The notes beneath the pieces are model-generated. The model had not been told where the DNA came from. It ran no database searches and worked only from the letters and a program-made list of their open reading frames with translations. This document shows, piece by piece, positions 1 to 6,520 of a stretch of 6,732 nucleotides of DNA (its first letter is position 1; every line of letters starts with the position of its first letter). Origin of the DNA: Flavobacteriaceae bacterium (GTDB lineage Bacteria; Bacteroidota; Bacteroidia; Flavobacteriales; Flavobacteriaceae); the NCBI GenBank assembly GCA_023700885.1, contig JAMPYA010000123.1, positions 1-6,732 on the forward strand, given 5' to 3'. A program made the translations under genes and the position numbers.

Positions 1-528
1 AACTTGTCTGCCACTACTTGCCTCGAATCTTACGTTTTCAACAGAAGTATTAATAGCTCCATTTTGAAAAAACTGAATTAAAACTCTTTGTTGTTTATCT
101 CCTTCCTTAGAAATTGAATATCGTTCAACGCCTATTTTATTTTTTATCAGATACGGTATTGGAGGTTTTTCTCCTATATAAATGTTTTCTTTCCAAATAC
201 CTTCTTTTATAATTTCTCTTTCATTAATAATTGTAACCAATTTTCCTTCACCATTTTTCAATCCATTTTTCCAATTTCCTGTAAAATAGCTTCCATCTTT
301 ATAATAATAAGTCCCATTACCATGTGGTAATCCGTTTTTAAAATTACCTTCATACGTATCTATTCCTTTAGCAATTCCTTTTCCGTAGGCCAATCCCTTT
401 TTGCATTTACCGGCATACGATTGGTTGATAGAATCATTCAATACTTTACAATCAGACTGAGCAAAAAGACTTTCGCTAAAGAATAATGAAATACCTAGAA
501 ACACAATAGTTAAAACAGATTTTTTCAT
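1..528 (-). CDS. Secreted MORN-repeat protein, C-terminus cut by window edge
   Basis: Reading leftward from the ATG at 528, 176 codons run open to the window edge with no stop, so the 3' end is missing. The protein opens with a clear signal peptide: MKK, a hydrophobic stretch at residues 5-18, and a probable cleavage after the FA at 22-23, before QSD, so it should be exported. Residues 38-118 hold about four MORN-type units: YAGKCKKGLAYGKG (38-51), YEGNFKNGLPHGNG (59-72), YFTGNWKNGLKNGEG (81-95) and a weak fourth, KEGIWKENIYIGE (108-120). MORN repeats form short beta-hairpin arrays and do not define a function. The part after residue 125 is not recognised. The start lies 3 bases after the stop of the lipoprotein gene, with no Shine-Dalgarno sequence and an A/T-rich leader, so the two are probably one transcript. 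The MORN and export calls are secure; the function is unknown. Confidence 0.85.
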   Translation of the reverse strand, partial: MKKSVLTIVFLGISLFFSESLFAQSDCKVLNDSINQSYAGKCKKGLAYGKGIAKGIDTYEGNFKNGLPHGNGTYYYKDGSYFTGNWKNGLKNGEGKLVTIINEREIIKEGIWKENIYIGEKPPIPYLIKNKIGVERYSISKEGDKQQRVLIQFFQNGAINTSVENVRFEASSGRQV

Positions 529-531
529 GAT

Positions 532-990
532 TTATAATTTGATAATTAATAAGCCTTCATTAGTTATTTCATATTGATAATTATTTGATTTATAATCTCT
601 TGCAAAATAATTTACAAAACATTCTCCTCTCCCTTCATAAATATTTACTTCTAATTCAATTACAATTAATGGATCTATTTTAAATAGAATTTTTTTAATA
701 CCAACATCATTTAAAGTAGATTGAGGCATAATTCGAAAAGTGTTACGCTGATTTTCATAAACAAAAAAATATTCAATATTTTTTCCGTTGATATCGGTAA
801 TTGTTATTTGATTAGCAGCATATGTACCGTTAGTAATCAGGTTTTCACCGGTTGTTTTATCTGCAATTTTCAATTCAAAAATCGGTGGTCCGGTTGAAGC
901 CAAAACTCCATCACCACACGGATCAATATTATTACAACTAATATTAATTAATAAAATTATAATAGTAGAAATTTTTGCAACAATTTGCAT
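532..990 (-). CDS. Small predicted lipoprotein, function unknown
   Basis: This is a 152-residue protein. The start is fixed: an in-frame TAA lies directly before the ATG, and the next Met is deep in the protein. Residues 7-17 are hydrophobic (ISTIIILLINI) and are followed by SC, giving a lipoprotein-type signal with Cys19 as the likely lipidated residue. The box NISC departs from the usual L-(A/S/T)-(G/A)-C because it has Asn at -3, but Bacteroidota signals are often relaxed. The mature part starts CNNIDPCGDG and seems rich in beta strand, with stretches such as FELKIADKTTGENLI and QITITDINGKNIEYFF; it has further Cys residues near 25 and 124. It resembles the small beta-sandwich lipoproteins common in flavobacteria, though I cannot name a family. 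It likely sits at the periplasmic face or on the outer membrane. It leads a probable two-gene unit with the MORN-repeat gene, and its own candidate promoter lies just upstream. Confidence 0.8.
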   Translation of the reverse strand: MQIVAKISTIIILLINISCNNIDPCGDGVLASTGPPIFELKIADKTTGENLITNGTYAANQITITDINGKNIEYFFVYENQRNTFRIMPQSTLNDVGIKKILFKIDPLIVIELEVNIYEGRGECFVNYFARDYKSNNYQYEITNEGLLIIKL

Positions 991-1018
991 TTAGAATTGA
1001 TTTACTATTTATACCCTA

Positions 1019-1048
1019 TAAATTTAGTTATAAACTCATAATTAACAA
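1019..1048 (-). promoter_or_regulatory. Candidate promoter for the lipoprotein-MORN pair
   Basis: On the minus strand a TTG (1048-1046) is followed after 19 bases by TAAATTTA (1026-1019). This matches the Bacteroidota TTG / TAnnTTTG pattern except for the last base of the -7 box. Transcription would begin about 20 bases before the ATG at 990. In such A+T-rich DNA a near-match can occur by chance, so this is a suggestion only. It would separate this pair from the nadA-nadB unit, whose end lies at 1085. Confidence 0.35.
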
Positions 1049-1084
1049 GTAAAAAAAGAATAAAAAAGTAATAAAGAAAATTAA

Positions 1085-2659
1085 TTACAAATTATCTAAA
1101 CTATAAAAAGCACCTTTATTTTCTTTACGTTCCAAAGATTGAGTAACTATTAAAAAGGCGATAGCATTCAGATTTCTCAGTTCACACAATTGTGGCGAAA
1201 GTTTTGTTTTGTTATATAATTTTTCGGTGTCTTGATATAAATAATTGAGTTGATCTAGAGCCTTCTCTAAGCGTTCGTTAGATCTTACAATAGCTACTAA
1301 ATTACTCATAATGGTTTGTACCATTTTTCGGTTGTGTGATATTAAAATCAGCTCATCGGGAGCTGTGGTGCCTTCTTCATTCCATTCTGGAACTTGAACT
1401 AATTTTTCTTTCAAATAATTAGTGTTCGTAATTATTTCTTCTGCAATATTTTGCGCATAAACTAAAGCTTCTAACAATGAATTAGATGCTAAACGGTTAG
1501 CACCATGCAATCCTGTTCTAGAACATTCACCACAGGCAAAAAGATTGTTGATGGATGTCTTTCCTTTCTTATCAACCGTAATACCGCCACATAAATAATG
1601 AGATGCAGGAACCACCGGAATAAAATCTTTTGCAACATCTACTCCAATAGATAAACATTTTTCATAAATATTGGGAAAATGATTTTTAAAAGCGGTTAAA
1701 TCTAAATGGGTACAATCTAAATAAACACATTCTTCACCTGTTTTTAACAATTCAATATTGATGGCTCGTGCAACAATATCTCTTGAGGCTAATTCGGCTC
1801 TTTCATCAACTTTTAACATAAAACGATTTCCTTCCTTATTTCTAAGATAGGCTCCAAACCCACGTACTGCTTCAGAAATTAAAAAAGCAGGACTTTCTCC
1901 GGGACGATATAATGCCGTAGGGTGAAACTGAACAAACTCCATTTCAGTAATTTTTGCTTTGGCTCTAAAAGCCATTCCAATTCCGTCTCCGGTCGCAATT
2001 GTCGGATTTGTAGTCGATGCATACACTTGTCCGATTCCGCCTGTAGCTACTATAGTTACTGAAGAAACATAAGTATCTATTGATTGCGTTTTCTGATTCA
2101 TGATATAGGCACCATAACAATTAATTGGCTCATCTTCAGAAACAATTTTCTTTCCTTCTGTATGATGCTCTGTAATTAAATCGATGGCAAAATGATAGGG
2201 CAATAAAGTAATATTCGGCAGTTTGGCAATTTGATCTAATAAGGTTAATTCAATTTCTAATCCTGTAATATCTTTATGATGAATAATTCGATGTGCAGAA
2301 TGTCCGCCTTCTTTACCAAGATCTAAATCTCCTTTTTTGTCAAAATCAAACTCTGCACCCCAATTAATTAATTTCATTAAACACTCAGGTGCTTCTTCAA
2401 TAACCATTTTAACAACCTCTAAATCATTGATATAATCGCCGGCTTTTAAGGTATCTTGAATATGACTTTCAAAAGAATCTAACTTATCCCATACCACAGC
2501 TATACCTCCTTGAGCATATTTGGTATTAGATTCACTTTCATCTGCTTTAGTAACAACAAATACATTTTTATTAGGAAAAGCCATTGCTGTTTTTATAGCA
2601 ATAGTAAGTCCTGCAATTCCGGATCCTAATATTAAAATGTCTGATTTTATAATACTCAT
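1085..2659 (-). CDS. nadB: L-aspartate oxidase NadB
   Basis: NadB oxidises L-aspartate to iminoaspartate using FAD, with oxygen or fumarate as acceptor; NadA uses the product to make quinolinate, the NAD precursor. It is a cytosolic flavoprotein. At 524 residues it is close to the roughly 540 of the E. coli enzyme. The FAD fold begins with GSGIAG (12-17), then TKYAQGGIA (46-54). Family motifs follow: KEGGHSAHR (116-124), EFVQFHPTALY with His246, SEAVRGFGA (262-270), SRDIVARAI with Arg293, PASHYLCGGI with His354, and GANRLASNSLLEA with Arg389. These match the substrate-binding and catalytic Glu, His and Arg positions of the family. Residues from about 435 form the helical C-terminal domain. 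Its tail reads ENKGAFYS where E. coli-type enzymes have ESRGLH. The ATG overlaps the nadA stop by one base (TAATG), so translation is probably coupled. No hairpin terminator is seen after the stop, only a T-rich run. Confidence 0.97.
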   Translation of the reverse strand: MSIIKSDILILGSGIAGLTIAIKTAMAFPNKNVFVVTKADESESNTKYAQGGIAVVWDKLDSFESHIQDTLKAGDYINDLEVVKMVIEEAPECLMKLINWGAEFDFDKKGDLDLGKEGGHSAHRIIHHKDITGLEIELTLLDQIAKLPNITLLPYHFAIDLITEHHTEGKKIVSEDEPINCYGAYIMNQKTQSIDTYVSSVTIVATGGIGQVYASTTNPTIATGDGIGMAFRAKAKITEMEFVQFHPTALYRPGESPAFLISEAVRGFGAYLRNKEGNRFMLKVDERAELASRDIVARAINIELLKTGEECVYLDCTHLDLTAFKNHFPNIYEKCLSIGVDVAKDFIPVVPASHYLCGGITVDKKGKTSINNLFACGECSRTGLHGANRLASNSLLEALVYAQNIAEEIITNTNYLKEKLVQVPEWNEEGTTAPDELILISHNRKMVQTIMSNLVAIVRSNERLEKALDQLNYLYQDTEKLYNKTKLSPQLCELRNLNAIAFLIVTQSLERKENKGAFYSLDNL

Positions 2660-3663
2660 TACTTAGCCGAAATTTCTAACATGCGTTGGATAGGAATTAA
2701 TGCTTTAACTCTTATATCTTCTGAAACATTTACTTCAGGCAACTCATATTTCATACAAATATACAGTTTTTGAAGCGTATTCATTTTCATATACGGACAT
2801 TCAGAGCAAGCACAAGTATTATTTTCTTTAGCAGGTGCTGGTATCAATTTTTTATGAGGAACTTCCTTCTGCATTTCATGTAATATTCCTGCTTCTGTTG
2901 CCACAATAAATTCATCTGCCGGACTATTTTTTACATAATTGATCATGCCGGATGTAGATCCGATATATACTGCGGTTTTTAAAATATGTTCTTCTGATTC
3001 TGGATGCGCTATAATTTTAGCTTTAGGGTTTTTTTGATGTGTTAACAGCAACTTATCGATAGAAAAAGCTTCATGAACAATACAAGAACCTTCCCACAAT
3101 AACATATTTCTACCGGTAATTTGATTGAGATAAGCCCCTAAATTTTTATCGGGTGCAAAAATAATGGGCTGATCTATTGGAATTGAATCTATAATTTTTT
3201 TGGCATTGGATGATGTGCAAGTAATATCACTAATGGCTTTAACAGCCGCGGTGGTATTTACATAAGTAACAACGATATGATTAGGATGTTTATCCTTCAG
3301 TTTTTGAAGATCTGCCGCCTCACAATCTTCAGCAAGCGAACAACCTGCATTAAAATCTGGAATGATGACTTTTTTAGAAGGATTTAAAATTTTAGCGGTT
3401 TCTGCCATAAAATGCACGCCTGCAAAAACAATTAAATCTGCTTCAACCTTAGCTGCTTCCTGAGATAAACCTAAACTATCACCTACATAATCTGCAATAT
3501 CCTGAATGGCTGGCTCTTGATAATAATGTGCTAAAATAACAGCATTTTTTTCCTTTTTCAATTTTTTGATTTCTGAAATCAAATCTATTGTTTTGGGCAC
3601 CTCAACATCTAAAAATCCTTTATTTGATAATTGTTCTCTTGCAGTTTGAATATCTAAACTCAT
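2659..3663 (-). CDS. nadA: Quinolinate synthase NadA
   Basis: NadA condenses iminoaspartate with dihydroxyacetone phosphate to quinolinate using a [4Fe-4S] cluster, in the cytosol, next to its partner NadB. I start it at the ATG at 3663, giving 334 residues (MSLDIQTAREQL); a GTG one codon upstream is also open but less likely. Motifs in this numbering: ILAHYYQEP (43-51), GDSLGLS (61-67), FAGVHFMAETAKIL (80-93), DFNAGCSLA with Cys108, TYVNTTAAVKA (133-143), WEGSCIVHE with Cys194, HPE (220-222), STSGM (236-240) and CACSECPYMKMN with Cys289. Cys108, Cys194 and Cys289 fit the three cluster ligands of the family. The last group is spaced C-x-C-x-x-C, unlike the C-x-x-C-x-x-C of E. coli. The C-terminal KALIPIQRMLEI is typical. 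The gene is first in its operon and lies behind a perfect -7 box. Quinolinate phosphoribosyltransferase (nadC) is not in the window. Confidence 0.97.
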   Translation of the reverse strand: MSLDIQTAREQLSNKGFLDVEVPKTIDLISEIKKLKKEKNAVILAHYYQEPAIQDIADYVGDSLGLSQEAAKVEADLIVFAGVHFMAETAKILNPSKKVIIPDFNAGCSLAEDCEAADLQKLKDKHPNHIVVTYVNTTAAVKAISDITCTSSNAKKIIDSIPIDQPIIFAPDKNLGAYLNQITGRNMLLWEGSCIVHEAFSIDKLLLTHQKNPKAKIIAHPESEEHILKTAVYIGSTSGMINYVKNSPADEFIVATEAGILHEMQKEVPHKKLIPAPAKENNTCACSECPYMKMNTLQKLYICMKYELPEVNVSEDIRVKALIPIQRMLEISAK

Positions 3664-3689
3664 CACATTATTTTTTTTGATTCTAAAAA

Positions 3690-3697
3690 CAAAAATA
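3690..3697 (-). promoter_or_regulatory. -7 promoter box for nadA-nadB
   Basis: The minus strand reads TATTTTTG, a perfect TAnnTTTG Bacteroidota -7 element. Its 3' end lies 26 bases before the nadA ATG, which gives a leader of about 20 bases that is rich in A. The -33 element is weak: the best candidate is GTG (minus strand, 3718-3716), 18 bases upstream, instead of TTG. The box fits the only sensible place for a nadA promoter, though poly-T context raises the chance of a random match. Confidence 0.55.
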
Positions 3698-3801
3698 GTG
3701 CCTTTTCTAAAAATGCACAGTGAAATGTTTATTTTTTATCAAAAAAACCTTTTGTAATATTTGAGTCAATGCAATTAAGACCTATTAGTGCTTAATTTTT
3801 G

Positions 3802-3809
3802 TAACTTTG
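3802..3809 (+). promoter_or_regulatory. -7 promoter box for the moa operon
   Basis: TAACTTTG is a perfect TAnnTTTG element and is followed by CA, as is common in flavobacterial promoters. It ends 19 bases before the moaA ATG, predicting a leader of roughly 14 bases (ATATAAAAACTCA before the ATG) with no Shine-Dalgarno sequence. No clear -33 TTG stands at 17-23 bases upstream; the nearest T-rich stretch is TTAAG at 3775-3779. A promoter with a poor -33 box may need an activator, but that is inference. Confidence 0.6.
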
Positions 3810-3828
3810 CATTCAATATAAAAACTCA

Positions 3829-4827
3829 ATGAATCAACTATTTGACAAACACGGACGAACCATCAATTATTTGCGACTTGCAATTACAGATCGCTGTAAT
3901 TTGCGTTGTCAATATTGTATGCCAGAAGCTGGAAACAAGTTTGTTGAACGCAAACAGTTGTTAACATTTAAAGAAATGTATCGCATAACGCGTGTTTTAA
4001 GCGAATTAGGGGTTAATAAAGTAAGACTTACCGGAGGCGAACCTTTTGTTAGACACGATTTTATGAATTTTTTAGAAATGTTGTCTTTTAATGAAAATTT
4101 AGATGAAATAAATATCACAACAAATGGAGTTCTTTTACCAAAATATCTCGAAGAAATTGAAAAATTACAGAAAATAAAATCGATTAATTTAAGTCTAGAT
4201 ACTTTAAAATCAGATCGATTTGAAACAATAACCCGTCAGGATTCATTTTCAAAGGTAATGGAATCGTTTAATTTTTTGAAATCATCCAAAAAAATAAAAT
4301 TAAAACTCAATTTTGTAGTACAATCTGATGTAAATACCGATGAAATAATAAATTTTATTGAACTTACTAAAAATGAAAACATTGCCGTAAGATTTATTGA
4401 AGAGATGCCTTTTAACGGAATTGGCCAAAAAGATTTTAATCAATTATGGGATTTTAAGACGATACTTGCTCACATACAGGGTCATTACTCAGATATAAAC
4501 CCAATAGAATCAACAAAATCATCAACCTCTGTAAACTATCAAATTCCAACTTATAAAGGTACTTTCGGAATTATTCCGGCATTTACCAGAACCATTTGCA
4601 ATGATTGTAATCGTATCAGAATAACATCAACCGGAATGTTTAAAAATTGTTTGTTTGATGAAGGTGTTTTTAGTGTTCGCGATTTTCTTAGAAATGGCGC
4701 TAATGATCAAGATTTAAAAGAACTTTTTATCAATACAGTTCATCACAAACCAGAAAATGGATTTGTTGCAGAACAAAACAGAAATAATCTCAATATTTCT
4801 GAAAGCATGTCTAACATAGGTGGTTAA
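3829..4827 (+). CDS. moaA: GTP 3',8-cyclase MoaA
   Basis: MoaA is the radical SAM enzyme that starts molybdenum cofactor synthesis, converting GTP to 3',8-cyclo-GTP, which MoaC then rearranges to cPMP. It is cytosolic and 332 residues long, against about 329 in E. coli. The SAM-binding cluster motif CNLRCQYC gives Cys23, Cys27 and Cys30. LTGGEP at 68-72 contacts SAM. The second, substrate-side cluster has Cys257, Cys260 and Cys274 (CNDC, 13 residues, C), the exact family spacing. SLDTL (122-126) and the Arg-rich CNRIRITSTG follow the family pattern. The chain ends SMSNIGG, keeping the C-terminal Gly-Gly pair that reaches into the active site and is needed for activity in this family. The ATG has an A-rich leader and sits 19 bases after a perfect -7 box. 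It is first in the Moco operon and is followed 10 bases later by moeA. Confidence 0.97.
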   Translation: MNQLFDKHGRTINYLRLAITDRCNLRCQYCMPEAGNKFVERKQLLTFKEMYRITRVLSELGVNKVRLTGGEPFVRHDFMNFLEMLSFNENLDEINITTNGVLLPKYLEEIEKLQKIKSINLSLDTLKSDRFETITRQDSFSKVMESFNFLKSSKKIKLKLNFVVQSDVNTDEIINFIELTKNENIAVRFIEEMPFNGIGQKDFNQLWDFKTILAHIQGHYSDINPIESTKSSTSVNYQIPTYKGTFGIIPAFTRTICNDCNRIRITSTGMFKNCLFDEGVFSVRDFLRNGANDQDLKELFINTVHHKPENGFVAEQNRNNLNISESMSNIGG

Positions 4828-4829
4828 AA

Positions 4830-4835
4830 AAGGAG
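4830..4835 (+). promoter_or_regulatory. AAGGAG before moeA, Shine-Dalgarno-like but very close
   Basis: AAGGAG lies only two bases before the ATG at 4838. A working Shine-Dalgarno sequence normally sits 5-9 bases away, and this lineage makes little use of them, so it may be accidental. Still, it is the only such match seen before a gene in this window and slightly favours the ATG at 4838 over the upstream GTG at 4820 as the moeA start. Confidence 0.25.
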
Positions 4836-4837
4836 TT

Positions 4838-6034
4838 ATGAATTTTATTAGTGTAAAAGAGGCTACTTCAATTATATTAAATAATACAGAAATTTTTGGT
4901 GTAGAAACCATTCCGTTAACCAATACTTTAAGCAGAGTTTTAAAAGAGTCGGTTTTTGCCGATCGCGATTTCCCTCCATTTGATAGAGTTAGCATGGATG
5001 GAATTGCTATTTCAAAAGCTAGTTTTGACAAAGGAATTAGGAGTTTCAAAATTGAAGATATTCAAGCAGCAGGTAAAGCACAAATTAATTTAAATAATCC
5101 AGATTATTGCATCGAAGCGATGACTGGCGCTATACTTCCCTTAAATACAGATGCCGTTATTCCTTATGAACAAATTAACATTGAAAACGGAATTGCAAAA
5201 GTTTTGATTGATGAAATTAGTTATTTTAAAAATATACATCCAAAAGGGTTTGATAAAAAAGAAAATGAGCTTTTAATTTCTGAGAATACTATTATTGGAG
5301 CTGCAGAAATTGGTGTATTAGCTACCGTGGGCAAGACTCATGTCAAAGTTGCTAAACAACCAAGAATTGCTATTATTGCTACCGGTGATGAATTAGTAAA
5401 TGTAAACCAAACACCAAAACCATTTCAAATTAGAAAAAGCAATGTTTATTCCGTTTTAGCTTTGCTGAATGAACTAAATTTAGATGCCGATTTATTTCAT
5501 TTAAATGATGACAAAGCAGTATTGTTAAAAGAAATTGACCAAATTTTAAAAGATTTTGATATTTTAATTTTTAGTGGCGGAGTCAGCAAAGGAAAATTCG
5601 ATTTTTTACCTCAAGTTCTTGAGGAATTAGAAGTTAAAAAATGCTTTCACAGTGTAAAACAAAAACCGGGAAAACCTTTTTGGTTTGGAAAAAAAGGAAG
5701 TAAAACAATATTTGCTTTTCCAGGAAATCCGGTGGCTACTTTTCTAAACTTTATTAAATATTTTAAACCTTGGTATTTAAAATCAGTAGGCTTAGATTTT
5801 GAGTCAAATAACTTAGCTATTTTAGAAGAGGATTTTACGTTTAAGTCTGATTTAACGTATTATTTACAAGTAATAATCACCAATAAAGACGGTATGCTAT
5901 TCGCAACACCAATTATGGGAAATGGTTCAGCAGATTTAGTTAACTTAGTCGAAGCTGATGGTTTTCTAGAACTAACTGCCGAAAAATCTGAATTTAAAAA
6001 AGGAAGTTCATTACCCTATTTACCCTATCGCTAA
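4838..6034 (+). CDS. moeA: Molybdopterin molybdenumtransferase MoeA
   Basis: MoeA inserts molybdate into the dithiolene of adenylated molybdopterin, the last step to Moco. I start it at the ATG at 4838, giving 398 residues (MNFISVKEATSI), close to the 411 of E. coli MoeA; the GTG at 4820 overlaps moaA and adds six residues unlike the family start. Motifs in this numbering: ADRDFPPFDRVSMDGIA (41-57), AMTGAILP (94-101), HPKGFD (134-139), IAIIATGDELV (177-187), KSNVYS (200-205), FSGGVSKGKFDF (245-256), KQKPGKPFWFG (274-284) and FAFPGNPVATF (292-302). These carry the conserved Asp, Glu, Lys and GNP residues of the active site. The order is N-terminal MoeA domains (1 to about 170), the molybdopterin-binding domain (about 175-315) and the beta-barrel domain IV (about 325-398). 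It lies 10 bases after moaA and 11 before moaC, so the three are one operon. Confidence 0.96.
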   Translation: MNFISVKEATSIILNNTEIFGVETIPLTNTLSRVLKESVFADRDFPPFDRVSMDGIAISKASFDKGIRSFKIEDIQAAGKAQINLNNPDYCIEAMTGAILPLNTDAVIPYEQINIENGIAKVLIDEISYFKNIHPKGFDKKENELLISENTIIGAAEIGVLATVGKTHVKVAKQPRIAIIATGDELVNVNQTPKPFQIRKSNVYSVLALLNELNLDADLFHLNDDKAVLLKEIDQILKDFDILIFSGGVSKGKFDFLPQVLEELEVKKCFHSVKQKPGKPFWFGKKGSKTIFAFPGNPVATFLNFIKYFKPWYLKSVGLDFESNNLAILEEDFTFKSDLTYYLQVIITNKDGMLFATPIMGNGSADLVNLVEADGFLELTAEKSEFKKGSSLPYLPYR

Positions 6035-6045
6035 AAAATCATATT

Positions 6046-6516
6046 ATGGAATTTTCTCATCTCAATAAAAAACAACAACCCAAAATGGTCAATGTGGGAG
6101 ATAAAAAAATATCTCACAGAAAAGCAACTGCAAAAGCTACCATGTTTTTAGGCGAAGCATTAATCAGTCTATTTGAAAATAATGAATTGGTTACTAAAAA
6201 AGGGGCTGTTTTTCAAACGGCTATTATTGCCGGAATTCAGGCAGTAAAAAAAACACATGAGTTAATTCCGATGTGTCACCCCTTATTAATTGATGGGGTT
6301 GAAATTGATATCAATATTATAAATAAATTAGAAATAGAATTAATTTGCACCGTTACAATGGAAGGAAAAACCGGAGTTGAAATGGAAGCTTTAACTGGTG
6401 TTTCTGCTGCTGCTTTAACGGTTTATGATATGTGTAAATCTGTTTCTAAAGCAATGATTATAAAGGAAATAATGTTGCTAGAAAAAACTGGAGGCAAATC
6501 AGATTATAGTTTATAA
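6046..6516 (+). CDS. moaC: Cyclic pyranopterin monophosphate synthase MoaC
   Basis: MoaC converts the MoaA product 3',8-cyclo-GTP to cyclic pyranopterin monophosphate. The protein has 156 residues, against 161 in E. coli, and is complete. It opens MEFSHLNKKQQPKMVNVGDK, matching the family's THIN...MVDV start. Catalytic and binding residues are in place: Lys52 in KKGAVFQTA, IAGIQAVKKT (61-70), LIPMCHPL with His78, GKTGVEMEALTGVSAAALT with Glu112 and Glu114, and YDMCK with Asp128 and Lys131. The tail EKTGGKSDYSL is typical. One small change is TAIIAGI where E. coli has TARIAGI. In several Bacteroidetes MoaC is fused to a MogA/MoaB domain; here it stands alone, with a stop straight after the MoaC domain. 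It lies 11 bases after moeA and 4 bases before the next gene. Confidence 0.97.
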   Translation: MEFSHLNKKQQPKMVNVGDKKISHRKATAKATMFLGEALISLFENNELVTKKGAVFQTAIIAGIQAVKKTHELIPMCHPLLIDGVEIDINIINKLEIELICTVTMEGKTGVEMEALTGVSAAALTVYDMCKSVSKAMIIKEIMLLEKTGGKSDYSL

Positions 6517-6520
6517 TAAT

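Noticed and set aside
1019..1026. TAAATTTA palindrome as a regulator site
   Set aside because: It is explained as a candidate -7 box and is short enough to occur by chance in this A+T-rich sequence.
1049..1084. T-rich run after nadB as a terminator
   Set aside because: The minus strand is T-rich here but I find no GC-containing hairpin before it, so an intrinsic terminator is not supported.
3664..3666. GTG start for nadA one codon before the ATG
   Set aside because: An ATG directly follows and is the stronger initiator; the difference is one residue.
3664..3828. Molybdate or other riboswitch before moaA
   Set aside because: The predicted moaA leader is only about 14 bases, far too short, and no conserved stem pattern is visible.
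3909..4118. 69-codon open frame on the minus strand
   Set aside because: It lies wholly antisense inside moaA, across the highly conserved SAM-cluster region, and shows no family features.
4820..4837. GTG start for moeA overlapping moaA
   Set aside because: The added residues VVKKGV-like leader does not resemble MoeA starts, while the ATG at 4838 gives MNFISVKEAT, which does.
4714..5049. 111-codon open frame on the minus strand
   Set aside because: It is antisense to the end of moaA and start of moeA, both well supported, and its protein shows no recognisable domain.
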